A stretch of DNA of 64,000 bases from Candidatus Thiodiazotropha sp. GTDB taxonomy: Bacteria; Pseudomonadota; Gammaproteobacteria; Chromatiales; Chromatiaceae. Position numbers and translations under genes: made by a program. Where the stretch lies: contig JAIVEQ010000014.1 of NCBI GenBank assembly GCA_023838465.1, positions 1-64,000 on the forward strand, in the 5' to 3' direction. Of this stretch, positions 51,704 to 60,478 are shown one piece after another; the stretch's first letter is position 1, and each line of letters starts with the position of its first letter. The notes beneath the pieces were generated by a model. The model did no database searches and had not been told where the DNA came from. It saw nothing but the letters and a program-made list of their open reading frames with translations.

Positions 51704-52573
51704 ATGTCTGACGAATGTCCGAAATGTGAAGCCGGCCTACCAGCCTGGTTGGCAACTTTCGCTGATCTGATGTCTTTGCTAATGTGCTTTTTTGTACTGC
51801 TGCTCTCCTTTGCCGAGATCAATGCGATTCGTTTTAAGAAGATGGCAGACTCGATGAAGGATGCATTTGGTGTGCAGCGTGAGATTCCGGTGATGGAGGT
51901 GGTCAAAGGTACCAGTGTAATCATGCAGGAATTCAGTCCCGGCAAGCCCGAGCCGACACCCATCAAGGAGATTCGCCAACAGACGGCTGATATCGAGAAA
52001 GAGTTTCTGGAGATAGAAGAGAAATCCCAGCAGGATCTGGATATCGATGCTGCAAAGGCGGCAATGCAGGCTGAATTGGAGCAGGAGGTCAAGGAGCAGG
52101 CATTCGAATTACAAGAGATGCTGAATAGTGAAATTGCTGATGGATTACTGGATGTGGAGACCGAAGACACTAAGATTATTATCCGCATTCAGGAGAAGGG
52201 TTCGTTTCCATCGGGGCGTGCCAATCTGAATCCGGATTTCTTTGAAGTTATTACCAAGATCACCGAGGTAATAGCCTCTACCCCTGGTAAAATTATTGTT
52301 GCTGGCCATACTGACAACATTCCCATATCCACTAGACGGTTTCGTTCCAACTGGGAGCTCTCTTCAGCACGTGCAGTGACTGTCGTACATGCCATGTTGA
52401 GTAATGCGGCGCTGGATGAAAGTCGGTTTCTTATTCAAGGATATGCAGATTCGCGGCCATTGGTCAGCAATGATTCGAGTGAAAAACGAGCGCAAAACAG
52501 GCGCGTTGAGCTTGTCATTCAACGTGGAGAGGATACGGATAGCGGCGAGGTGATCAAGGCTAGTGATGAGTGA
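51704..52573 (+). CDS. pomB: Flagellar motor stator protein PomB
   Basis: The 289-residue protein has the PomB N-terminus DECPKCEAGLPAWLATFADL with the ion-binding Asp in the single membrane helix, a plug/linker region, a glutamate-rich coiled-coil and a C-terminal OmpA-like domain (IIVAGHTDNIPIS, NWELSSARAV, NRRVELVI) that grips peptidoglycan. With PomA it forms a sodium-driven stator. Confidence 0.93.
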   Translation: MSDECPKCEAGLPAWLATFADLMSLLMCFFVLLLSFAEINAIRFKKMADSMKDAFGVQREIPVMEVVKGTSVIMQEFSPGKPEPTPIKEIRQQTADIEKEFLEIEEKSQQDLDIDAAKAAMQAELEQEVKEQAFELQEMLNSEIADGLLDVETEDTKIIIRIQEKGSFPSGRANLNPDFFEVITKITEVIASTPGKIIVAGHTDNIPISTRRFRSNWELSSARAVTVVHAMLSNAALDESRFLIQGYADSRPLVSNDSSEKRAQNRRVELVIQRGEDTDSGEVIKASDE

Positions 52574-52635
52574 GCTACTAGGATATCTCTACCCAACATC
52601 ACGACTTAGTAAGACGGAGAGAGGAGTTTTGATAG

Positions 52636-53253
52636 ATGACTATTGATGAGCCGGGTACGACCCAGGATGAACGTAGAGAGTTCTTCCGAATAGATGATTC
52701 GATTCAGGTCAGCTATCGGGTGATAACCCCAGAGGAGTTACCGGAAAGCATTGATGAACCTCTTCAAGGAGATGATCGATTAACCGTGATGACCCGGTTG
52801 CAGACAATTAGCCAGCATCTGTCAGCCCCGCTTCATCGTATTGAGCAACGTGACCCGGATGTTGCCGATTATTTGAAGGCATTGGACGAAAAGATCAACC
52901 TTTTGGGTCAGAGTTTCCTCACCGAAGAGAAGGAGCTGTTGAATCGGCCTTCACAGTCAGTCAATCTGAGTGCAGGTGGTCTTGCGATGGATATCACCGA
53001 ATCGCTACAGGTGGGGGACCTGGTAGAGATTAAACTGCTGCTTTTACCCTCATATACGGGTGTAGTCGCTTATGGCGAAGTGGTCGGGGTGGATAACTCG
53101 ACAGGTGGTGATGCCGCCTATCCTTTTCATATCAGGATAAATTTTTCGCTGATCCGCAACAGCGACCAAGATGCATTGATCAGACATATTATGCGTCGTC
53201 AGGGCGAAATGTTGAGACAACGTCGAGAACAGCTGGATCAGGAGTACGATTGA
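52636..53253 (+). CDS. PilZ-domain protein downstream of the stator genes
   Basis: The 205-residue protein begins with ERREFFRIDDSIQVSYRV and ends with a PilZ domain whose second motif is NLSAGGLAMDI (close to the D/NxSxxG pattern). The RxxxR motif is represented by ERREFFR near residue 13. A helical insert of about 60 residues separates the two. It probably binds c-di-GMP. Its place 62 bases after pomB suggests it acts on the flagellar stator or motor, like a YcgR-type brake; this is inference from context. Confidence 0.8.
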   Translation: MTIDEPGTTQDERREFFRIDDSIQVSYRVITPEELPESIDEPLQGDDRLTVMTRLQTISQHLSAPLHRIEQRDPDVADYLKALDEKINLLGQSFLTEEKELLNRPSQSVNLSAGGLAMDITESLQVGDLVEIKLLLLPSYTGVVAYGEVVGVDNSTGGDAAYPFHIRINFSLIRNSDQDALIRHIMRRQGEMLRQRREQLDQEYD

Positions 53254-53325
53254 TCAAGATTCGCCCCGAGATGCGCTCTGAGAAGGCAACCGGGAGGAAG
53301 GATCTGAAAAATCAGTGTATTAGAA

Positions 53326-53575
53326 CTTGAACCTAGATTCCGCAGTTGACCACTGAAATCTGACGTAAGTTCATGATATGAAAAACTAAATTATGGATTA
53401 TCCTCTCACCCATTGGGTGAGTTCAGCCACGCTACACGAATTTGAGAAAAATCCCGACGCATCCTACTGCGTTGTCGTTCTTGTTAAGGGAATAGCCATT
53501 CACGGCGAACGACGCCTTGCTGGATACGCCGGGATTTCCCTCAAATCCATGTTCAACTGCGGATTCTAGGTTGAA
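53326..53575. repeat. MITE-like palindromic element with 20-bp terminal inverted repeats
   Basis: AACCTAGATTCCGCAGTTGA at 53329-53348 is the reverse complement, with one mismatch, of 53553-53572. Inside, 53441-53484 and about 53500-53550 form a second imperfect inverted pair (GAATTTGAG...AAATCCCG against CGGGATTTCCCTCAAATCC) and CTCACCCA-T-TGGGTGAG at 53410-53426 is a perfect 8-bp hairpin. No gene lies inside. The size and build fit a non-autonomous transposable element. It fills most of the 417-base gap before fmdB. Confidence 0.7.
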
Positions 53576-53670
53576 TAGTCATCCACTGCCCCCATTATGG
53601 TAGGATTCCCCGATTCGGTGGCCTCTTTTTAGGTTGATAGCCACCCAATCAAACTATTAAGGAACCTGTC

Positions 53671-53955
53671 ATGCCTATCTATGAATATCGCTGTGAAGCT
53701 TGTGACCATGAGCTGGAAGCCTTGCAGAAGATGAGTGATCCGGCCCTTTCTGAGTGCCCTGAATGTAAAAAGGATGCCCTGAAAAAGGTTATCTCGACGG
53801 TCGGTTTTCGCCTCAAAGGTAGTGGTTGGTATGAGACCGATTTCAAGAGCGGGAATAAGAAAAACGTCCACGACAGTGGTAAAAAAGAGACTAAGCCCAG
53901 CAAGTCGGAGAGTAAGTCATCCAGCTGTGGCGGTGGTTCCTGCGGTTGTCACTGA
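53671..53955 (+). CDS. FmdB-family zinc ribbon protein
   Basis: The 94-residue protein has the family start MPIYEYRCEACDHELE and a CPECKKDAL second knuckle, making a four-cysteine zinc ribbon. The lysine/serine tail ends CGGGSCGCH. Family members are small putative regulatory proteins. It lies before DUF502 and aspS, its usual neighbours in gammaproteobacteria. Confidence 0.9.
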   Translation: MPIYEYRCEACDHELEALQKMSDPALSECPECKKDALKKVISTVGFRLKGSGWYETDFKSGNKKNVHDSGKKETKPSKSESKSSSCGGGSCGCH

Positions 53956-53975
53956 TTCCTAATCGGACACGATAG

Positions 53976-54605
53976 ATGAGTTTCCTTCGACGCTATCTGG
54001 TGGCTGGCCTGTTGGTCTGGTTACCGCTTGGTGCAACCTTTTTTGTGATTCAGCTGTTAGTCAGGTGGATGGACAACAGCTTGTTGCTACTTCCGGAGGC
54101 CTATCGGCCCGATAATCTGCTGGGTTTTCATATCCCAGGATTGGGGGTTGTACTCTCTTTGTTGATTCTGTTGATCACGGGCTTGGTGGCGGCCAATCTG
54201 TTTGGGCGCAAGCTGGTGAGCATGTGGGAGAGATTACTGTCCCGTATCCCGTTGGTTAGATCGGTCTATTCAGCAGTCAAGCAGCTGGTAGAGACCATGT
54301 TTGCCGACAATGGCAAATCCTTTCGCAAAGTGGTCCTGGTGGAGTTCCCCCGACGAGGACTCTGGACACTTGCCTTTTTAACCAGTGAAGAGAACGGTAT
54401 TGTTCAACAAGCTACTGGCCGGGATGTGGTCAATGTCTATATTCCTACCACACCCAATCCCACCGGCGGATATTTTGTCCTTGTACCAAAGGAAGATATC
54501 CGAGAGTTAGAGATGAGCGTCGATGATGGTTTGAAGATGCTGCTTTCGATGGGAGCGGTCAATCCCGAAGCTATCCCTCGCCAGGATATTTCTCCAAGTC
54601 ACTGA
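53976..54605 (+). CDS. DUF502 family membrane protein
   Basis: The 209-residue protein has two membrane helices (YLVAGLLVWLPLGATFFVIQ and GLGVVLSLLILLITGLVAAN) and the family strings IPLVRSVYSAVKQLVETMF and VVLVEFPRRGLWTLAFLT. Function is unknown. It starts 20 bases after fmdB and precedes aspS, the usual arrangement. Confidence 0.9.
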   Translation: MSFLRRYLVAGLLVWLPLGATFFVIQLLVRWMDNSLLLLPEAYRPDNLLGFHIPGLGVVLSLLILLITGLVAANLFGRKLVSMWERLLSRIPLVRSVYSAVKQLVETMFADNGKSFRKVVLVEFPRRGLWTLAFLTSEENGIVQQATGRDVVNVYIPTTPNPTGGYFVLVPKEDIRELEMSVDDGLKMLLSMGAVNPEAIPRQDISPSH

Positions 54606-54839
54606 AAAAAATTACTCAACACACTGTTTTTATATGCCTATTTCAGGGGACACGGACAGTTAGAACCTGTTGCCAGGGGTTGCTGAGTGCACCCTCACAT
54701 CGATCTTGGCATGAATATCACCAACCTGGATGAAACGCTGGGAAAGCAATGGGCTTGCAGAGGCAGAGGTCAAGCCGTAACATTCCCGCTTTTTAGCCAG
54801 CTGAAGAGCAATTTCAGCGGATTCTCACAGGAAACATTC

Positions 54840-56627
54840 ATGCGCAGCCATTATTGCGGACAGATCAACAGCTCCCATATCGACCAGGAAGTAGAACTTT
54901 GTGGTTGGGTACACCGTCGTCGTGATCATGGGGGGGTGATTTTTATTGATCTCAGGGATCGCGAGGGCCTGGTACAGGTCGTCTATGATCCTGATCTACC
55001 TGAAGTGTTTGGCATTGCCGAACATGTGCGCAACGAGTTCGTGCTAAGGATCAAGGGACGGGTCAGACAAAGGCCTGAAGGCTCAGTGAATAAAGACCTG
55101 CCAACCGGTGAGATTGAGATCCTAGGCCTGGAACTGGAGGTCCTCAATCGTGCCGATACCCCACCATTTCAGCTTGATGAGCATGAAAAGGCATCAGAAG
55201 AGATTCGCCTGCGCTACCGCTATGTCGATCTGCGCCGCCCTGAGATGCTGGAAAAGATCCGCACCCGTGCCCGTGTGACACAGGTTCTACGCCGTTTTCT
55301 CGACGATCGAGGTTTCCTGGATATAGAGACGCCGATGCTGACCAAGGCTACCCCGGAAGGTGCGCGAGACTATCTTGTGCCCAGTCGAACCCATCCTGGT
55401 GAATTCTTTGCACTGCCGCAGTCACCACAGTTGTTTAAACAGCTGCTAATGATGTCGGGTATGGATCGATATTATCAAATCGTACGGTGTTTTCGTGATG
55501 AAGATCTGCGGGCGGACAGACAGCCTGAATTTACCCAGCTCGATATCGAGACCTCCTTCCTCGACGAGGATGAGATTATTCAGCTCAACGAGGAGATGAT
55601 CCGTCAGCTGTATAAAGAGATTCTGGATGTTGATCTACCGAATCCCTTCCCGCGCATGAGCTATGACGAAGCGGTGGAACGTTATGGCTCAGATCGTCCT
55701 GATCTTCGTATTCCATTGCAGCTGATTGATCTGCGCGATTTGATGCAGGATGTTGAATTCAAGGTCTTTTCCGGCCCTGCCAAAGATCCGAAGGGTCGTG
55801 TTGCGGCACTGATGGTACCTGGTGGTAGTTCACTCAGCCGTAAGCAGATCGATGCCTATACCAAATTTGTGGGTATCTACGGGGCCAAGGGGTTGGCCTA
55901 TATCAAGGTCAATGAGTTGGCCAAGGGTATTGAGGGACTGCAGTCGCCTATCCTCAAGTTTCTGCCGGATGAAGCGGTCAACGGCATTTTACAACGCACC
56001 GGCGCAAAAGATGGCGATCTGATTTTCTTTGGTGCCGACACAACCCATGTAGTGAATGAAGCATTGGGTGCATTGCGTGTCAAAATAGGTCAGGATCTGG
56101 ACTTGATGCAAGGGGAGTGGAAACCACTCTGGGTTATCGATTTTCCGATGTTTGAGTGGGATGAACAGCACGCGCGCTGGAATTCGCTTCACCACCCCTT
56201 CACCTCTCCAAAACTGGATCAGATCGATCTGCTCGATAGCGATCCGGGTAATTGCAAGTCCCGCGCCTATGACATGGTCATGAATGGGGTTGAGCTAGGT
56301 GGTGGTTCTATCCGTATTCACCAACAGGATGTACAGCAGAAGATCTTCAAGTTGCTGGAGATCAGTGAGGAGGAGGCTGATGAGAAGTTTGGCTTTCTTT
56401 TATCAGCTTTAAAATTCGGCTGTCCACCGCATGGTGGTCTGGCATTCGGTCTCGATCGCTTGGTGATGCTATTGACCGGTTCCGCCTCTATTCGAGAGGT
56501 GATGGCCTTTCCGAAGACTCAGACTGCAGCCTGTATGTTAACCTCAGCACCCTCGGTAGTGGGTGCGGACCAACTGCGTGAACTCTCCATCCGGGTACGT
56601 AAGCCGGTTAGTGAAGACGGTAAATAA
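54840..56627 (+). CDS. aspS: aspartyl-tRNA synthetase
   Basis: The protein of 595 residues begins [33 protein letters not shown], an OB-fold anticodon-binding domain, followed by the class II core with [39 protein letters not shown], the bacterial GAD insert and [16 protein letters not shown] 54840 has AGGA upstream and gives the family N-terminus; the frame is open from 54687 but that extension is unlike AspRS. nudB overlaps its last 17 bases. Confidence 0.96.
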   Translation: MRSHYCGQINSSHIDQEVELCGWVHRRRDHGGVIFIDLRDREGLVQVVYDPDLPEVFGIAEHVRNEFVLRIKGRVRQRPEGSVNKDLPTGEIEILGLELEVLNRADTPPFQLDEHEKASEEIRLRYRYVDLRRPEMLEKIRTRARVTQVLRRFLDDRGFLDIETPMLTKATPEGARDYLVPSRTHPGEFFALPQSPQLFKQLLMMSGMDRYYQIVRCFRDEDLRADRQPEFTQLDIETSFLDEDEIIQLNEEMIRQLYKEILDVDLPNPFPRMSYDEAVERYGSDRPDLRIPLQLIDLRDLMQDVEFKVFSGPAKDPKGRVAALMVPGGSSLSRKQIDAYTKFVGIYGAKGLAYIKVNELAKGIEGLQSPILKFLPDEAVNGILQRTGAKDGDLIFFGADTTHVVNEALGALRVKIGQDLDLMQGEWKPLWVIDFPMFEWDEQHARWNSLHHPFTSPKLDQIDLLDSDPGNCKSRAYDMVMNGVELGGGSIRIHQQDVQQKIFKLLEISEEEADEKFGFLLSALKFGCPPHGGLAFGLDRLVMLLTGSASIREVMAFPKTQTAACMLTSAPSVVGADQLRELSIRVRKPVSEDGK

Positions 56628-57054
56628 AAGACCAGCGTCGGTCCTGGTAGTGGTCTACACCATCAGGGGTGAGTTTCTGATGCTGCGCCGTACTGCCCCC
56701 AGTGATTTCTGGCAATCAGTGACGGGCAGTCTAGAGTGGGGAGAGTCTGCCAGACAGGCTGCCCGTAGGGAGCTTTATGAAGAGACTGGGTTGATGGCCG
56801 GTAATGCATTGATTGATCTCTGCTGTCAGGAAAAGTTTCCCATCCTTCCGGCCTGGCGTTCCCGCTACGCGGCCTCAGTCCATGTCAATACGGAACACTG
56901 GTTTGCTTTGAGAGTACCAGGTCGACGTCAGCCAAAGTTGCATGCCGATGAACACGCTGAATACCGCTGGGTGCCTTATGCACAAGCCTTACGGCTTGCA
57001 TCATCCTGGACAAACCGGAAGGCGATTCGTCGGCTTTTCGCTGAAATCGGTTAA
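56611..57054 (+). CDS. nudB: Dihydroneopterin triphosphate pyrophosphohydrolase (NudB)
   Basis: The protein of about 147 residues has the Nudix box [23 protein letters not shown], and VLVVVYT at the start. In E. coli nudB follows aspS and makes dihydroneopterin monophosphate for folate synthesis; the same place and length (150 residues there) support the name. GTG 56611 overlaps aspS; upstream codons in the frame are inside aspS. Confidence 0.9.
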   Translation: MKTVNKRPASVLVVVYTIRGEFLMLRRTAPSDFWQSVTGSLEWGESARQAARRELYEETGLMAGNALIDLCCQEKFPILPAWRSRYAASVHVNTEHWFALRVPGRRQPKLHADEHAEYRWVPYAQALRLASSWTNRKAIRRLFAEIG

Positions 57055-57564
57055 TGTCCATCCGAAAATATCAGTATCCGCCATCCGGTAGTTTGAAAAT
57101 ATAAAGGTTTCAGGACGATCTCACACGCTATTGGTGCGGCAGGCCGCACCCAATACAAGGTCGATTCGGGTCAGTCTTTATTTGGCTGTTTTGAGAGCTG
57201 AGCTTTTTTTTAATCACGCCTTGCAGCTTCTCGTATGATGAAATGACAGGGGAGGAGGGTGCCTGGATTGGGTTCATTGCTCAATACCCGGTCGGCCAGT
57301 ATGGGATTACAAGCGCCAAAGATGTGATAAGCAGGAATGGTCTTATCCATCTTGTTTTTGAATATGGTCTGGACATCCACATCACTGACAATGCCAAGAT
57401 GATGTTCAAGCAAAACCTCATGGACCTTTTATACAGCCTGTTTAAAAGGGAGATCGATTTCAGTGTTAAATTTGTACATAGTGCTTCCAAATAAAAGGAA
57501 TCGGCATTCCTGCTGAGTGCCGATTGATTGACATTGAATTTCATCAAACACTAGGGAGAAACTG
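57055..57564. other. Intergenic region with a strong hairpin
   Basis: A hairpin at 57130-57154 pairs ATTGGTGCGGC with GCCGCACCCAAT (one bulge); no T run follows. A plus frame at 57243-57494 (83 residues) and a minus frame over it both lack family resemblance, so I do not call a gene. Confidence 0.45.
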
Positions 57565-57975
57565 ATGATGCGTGAGACTATCATGCTGAAAACCGACAGT
57601 CGTGAAACCCTCGTCGATATGACTGATCAAGTAGAGCAAGTGGTCGTTCAGAGTGGGATAAAGAATGGCTTGGTCAATGTCTATGCGCAAGGGGCAACCG
57701 CAGCCATTATGATTCAGGAGAACTGGGATCAGAGTGTTCAGACCGATGTGGTTAATCTTTTACGCACTATGATTCCCCAGGGGGTTTGGTTGCACGATGC
57801 CCAGGATGGCAATGGCGATAGCCACCTAAAGGCTGGTTTGGTCGGACCTTCGGAATCCATACCATTAATAGACGGAAAGTTGGGATTATCGAGGTGGCAG
57901 AATATTTTTTTCTGTGAATTTGATGGCCCTAGGCCTGATCGTAGCATTATATGTACTGTAATATCAGATAGTTAG
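57565..57975 (+). CDS. YjbQ/UPF0047 family protein
   Basis: The 136-residue protein has the family strings VNVYAQGATAAIMIQENWD, WLHDAQDGNGDSHLKAGLVGPSE and FFCEFDGPRPDR. Conserved His/Asp/Glu residues form a metal-like site. Members show thiamin phosphate synthase activity in vitro; the physiological role is unclear. GGGAGAA precedes the start. Confidence 0.88.
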   Translation: MMRETIMLKTDSRETLVDMTDQVEQVVVQSGIKNGLVNVYAQGATAAIMIQENWDQSVQTDVVNLLRTMIPQGVWLHDAQDGNGDSHLKAGLVGPSESIPLIDGKLGLSRWQNIFFCEFDGPRPDRSIICTVISDS

Positions 57976-58251
57976 AGAGTACGGCGTCTTTGCTATAGAT
58001 TCAAAATGGAATAGAGTCGAGCAGGTTTATTCCGTTTTAACTGGCACTCCAGGTAGTAGATACAATCCACCTGCCAAATCCAGCTTTCCTCACGAAATGA
58101 AATGTCTCATCCCGCCTGGATTCATTCAGTTGAGATTATCTTGACTAGCCTAAAGAAACCTAACTACAAGCCGCAACAGGTTAAGGGGGATAGAGAATAC
58201 GAATAGTGCTTTTTTAGGATAGGTTAATGATATTGGTAATAGAGTTGTCCG

Positions 58252-60093
58252 ATGTGGCGCAATGAACGTATAGGTTTTGTCATGATAGTGGCATCTCTCC
58301 TCGTTATGGGGGTGGTTGTCTTAATCTCATTCAATTACCAGCTAGACTCACGTCTGGAACAAGTGAGAATCCAGGGTATTGGTCTGGCAAGGGTATTGGG
58401 GGGGATGTCATGGGAGGAACTCGTACCCAAACAGGGTGGGGCAGGTATTTTGCAGGCTGTGCGGCACGGACAGAGTAACCCTGATTTTGCATATGGGATT
58501 CTGGTCGACTTAGATGGTAAGCCGGTCAGTGATTTTAGCCTGCCTGGTGTGATAATCCCAAATAAGTCGATTCCCAACAAACCAACAGCCTGGTTGGGTG
58601 AGCGGACCATTAACTCGGCTGGAGCCAATGGAACCTTTTTAGAGTTCCATGCTCCGGTGTTCAGCGACAGAAATCTCAAAGGGTATATTCGCCTTGGTTA
58701 TATTCAACCACAGTTCAGGCTGCCCTATGAAGATTTGCCATTTTTTGCCACGTTGGCGCTACCTGTTTTCTTGCTGATGACCCTGTTCTATTTTTTATTG
58801 CGTCATGAAATACGCCCACTACGTGAAATGAGTATAAATCTGGATCGTATAGTTAAAGGGGAGAGTATTAATAAAATTGAACTTCAACCCAGTGGAGAAC
58901 TAGGTAGTTTCATTGAACGGTTTACTCAATTTGCTAATGATTCACAAAATCGGATTAAAAATCTTAAAGATGAACAGAATGGACTGTTGACATCTAGCAA
59001 ATTACTCTCATATAAACAGTCGAGGATTGAATCGATTTTGCAAACATTGCCTGATGCCATACTTGTCTTTGATGAAACAGGTATTGCAACTTACGCCAAT
59101 GAGAAGATCTCCAATCTGATGGGTGTTGAAAAAAAAGATGTGATTGGAAAAAAACCCTCTGAATGGTGCAGTAATCCTAATGTGATTTCCTACCTATCTC
59201 GATATAACACAAAAGGTAGTCAGATAGGTTATATCTCCGACTCCATTCAGATCGCCTCTAAAAATGATCCCGATAAAATCCTTGAGGTAAAAACATTTCC
59301 ACTATTCTCTCCAAAGAATGACAATAACTTGCTTGGGAATATGTTGGTCATAAAAGACTGTACAGAAGAACAGTTAGCAAAAAATAGACGTGGTGAGTTT
59401 GTCGCGCAAGTAGCGCATGAGCTTAAAACGCCATTGAATGTACTCGCCATGTACAGTGAATCTTTACTTGGAGAAGATGGAACTTCTGAAGCGTTTAGAG
59501 TTGATGCGGTTAATGTTATCCATGATGAAGTTGAGCGTCTTTCCACCCTAATCAATAATATGCTTGCACTGACAAAATTTGATATGGGTGGTATGCAACT
59601 GAACCGGAATCGAGTGCGTTTGCATGAATTACTTGAGGATGCCTTCAACAATATTTCACAGAGTGGACGAGGTAAAGACTTGGTGTTTGAGTTGGATCTT
59701 CCGAAAGAGATGAGTGCTGTGTATGTCGATAAGGACCTCCTCCGTATCGCGATCAATAACTTACTCACTAATGCAATCAAGTACAACCGTCCTGCTGGCA
59801 AGGTCATACTCGCTGCAGAAGAGATGAATGGGATCATAGAGATCAGAGTTCAAGATACCGGTATTGGCATCAGTCCCAATGATCAGCAACATATCTTCGA
59901 GAAGTTTTTTCGGTCAAATGAAGAATCGGTCAGAGAGCAGACGGGACATGGTTTGGGGCTTCCGCTGGCACAAAAGATTATACAGTTGCATCACAGCAGC
60001 CTGGAGCTTGAGAGTGAATATAGTAAGGGAACTACATTCATAATCAGGCTGGATAAGGAGATTGGATCGGCCATACAAGAAGGGGTGGCATGA
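58252..60093 (+). CDS. Membrane sensor histidine kinase with PAS domain
   Basis: The 613-residue protein has a first membrane helix (residues about 8-28), a sensor region of about 130 residues, a second helix (about 165-183), a HAMP-like linker, a PAS domain (QTLPDAILVFDETGIATYAN), the HisKA box VAHELKTPLNVL with His 389, and the HATPase_c motifs NNLLTNAIKYN, DTGIGIS and GHGLGLPLA. It should autophosphorylate and pass phosphate to the receiver whose gene overlaps its stop by four bases. The signal is unknown. Confidence 0.93.
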   Translation: MWRNERIGFVMIVASLLVMGVVVLISFNYQLDSRLEQVRIQGIGLARVLGGMSWEELVPKQGGAGILQAVRHGQSNPDFAYGILVDLDGKPVSDFSLPGVIIPNKSIPNKPTAWLGERTINSAGANGTFLEFHAPVFSDRNLKGYIRLGYIQPQFRLPYEDLPFFATLALPVFLLMTLFYFLLRHEIRPLREMSINLDRIVKGESINKIELQPSGELGSFIERFTQFANDSQNRIKNLKDEQNGLLTSSKLLSYKQSRIESILQTLPDAILVFDETGIATYANEKISNLMGVEKKDVIGKKPSEWCSNPNVISYLSRYNTKGSQIGYISDSIQIASKNDPDKILEVKTFPLFSPKNDNNLLGNMLVIKDCTEEQLAKNRRGEFVAQVAHELKTPLNVLAMYSESLLGEDGTSEAFRVDAVNVIHDEVERLSTLINNMLALTKFDMGGMQLNRNRVRLHELLEDAFNNISQSGRGKDLVFELDLPKEMSAVYVDKDLLRIAINNLLTNAIKYNRPAGKVILAAEEMNGIIEIRVQDTGIGISPNDQQHIFEKFFRSNEESVREQTGHGLGLPLAQKIIQLHHSSLELESEYSKGTTFIIRLDKEIGSAIQEGVA

Positions 60094-60476
60094 AAAGATT
60101 ATTAATAGCTGATGATGAGCCCCATGTGACCCGAGTGCTTAAGCAGTCTCTTGAACGGCAAGGCTATCAGGTCGAAACCGTACAGAATGGGGAGTTAGCA
60201 CTTGAGCGGATACATGAACAGGTGCCAGATGTCCTGGTAACTGATATACAGATGCCCCGGATGACTGGGGAAGCCTTGTGTAAGCGGATACAGAAAGAGT
60301 TGCCACAGAGGGAGTTTCTGATTTTTGTCCTTACCTCTCGAACAGAAATAGAACATCGCGATTGGTCACGTCAAATTAATAACCTTCAGTTTTTAGAGAA
60401 ACCTGTCAGCATTAGAAAACTGATCAGTAAACTTGAAAGATATTTTACAGATCAGCAAGTACAGAAGAGCCAATAG
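60090..60476 (+). CDS. Single-domain response regulator receiver
   Basis: The 128-residue CheY-like protein has the acidic pair in IADDEPHV, the phosphoacceptor Asp 52 in VTDIQMPRMTG, and the Lys of FLEKPVS. There is no output domain, so it must act by protein contact, probably on the downstream GGDEF-EAL protein or the ATPase. It starts at ATG overlapping the kinase stop (ATGA). Confidence 0.93.
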   Translation: MKRLLIADDEPHVTRVLKQSLERQGYQVETVQNGELALERIHEQVPDVLVTDIQMPRMTGEALCKRIQKELPQREFLIFVLTSRTEIEHRDWSRQINNLQFLEKPVSIRKLISKLERYFTDQQVQKSQ

Positions 60477-60478
60477 AG

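Noticed and set aside
57243..57494. 83-residue open frame between nudB and the YjbQ gene
   Set aside because: No recognised family, and an overlapping frame of similar length exists on the other strand.
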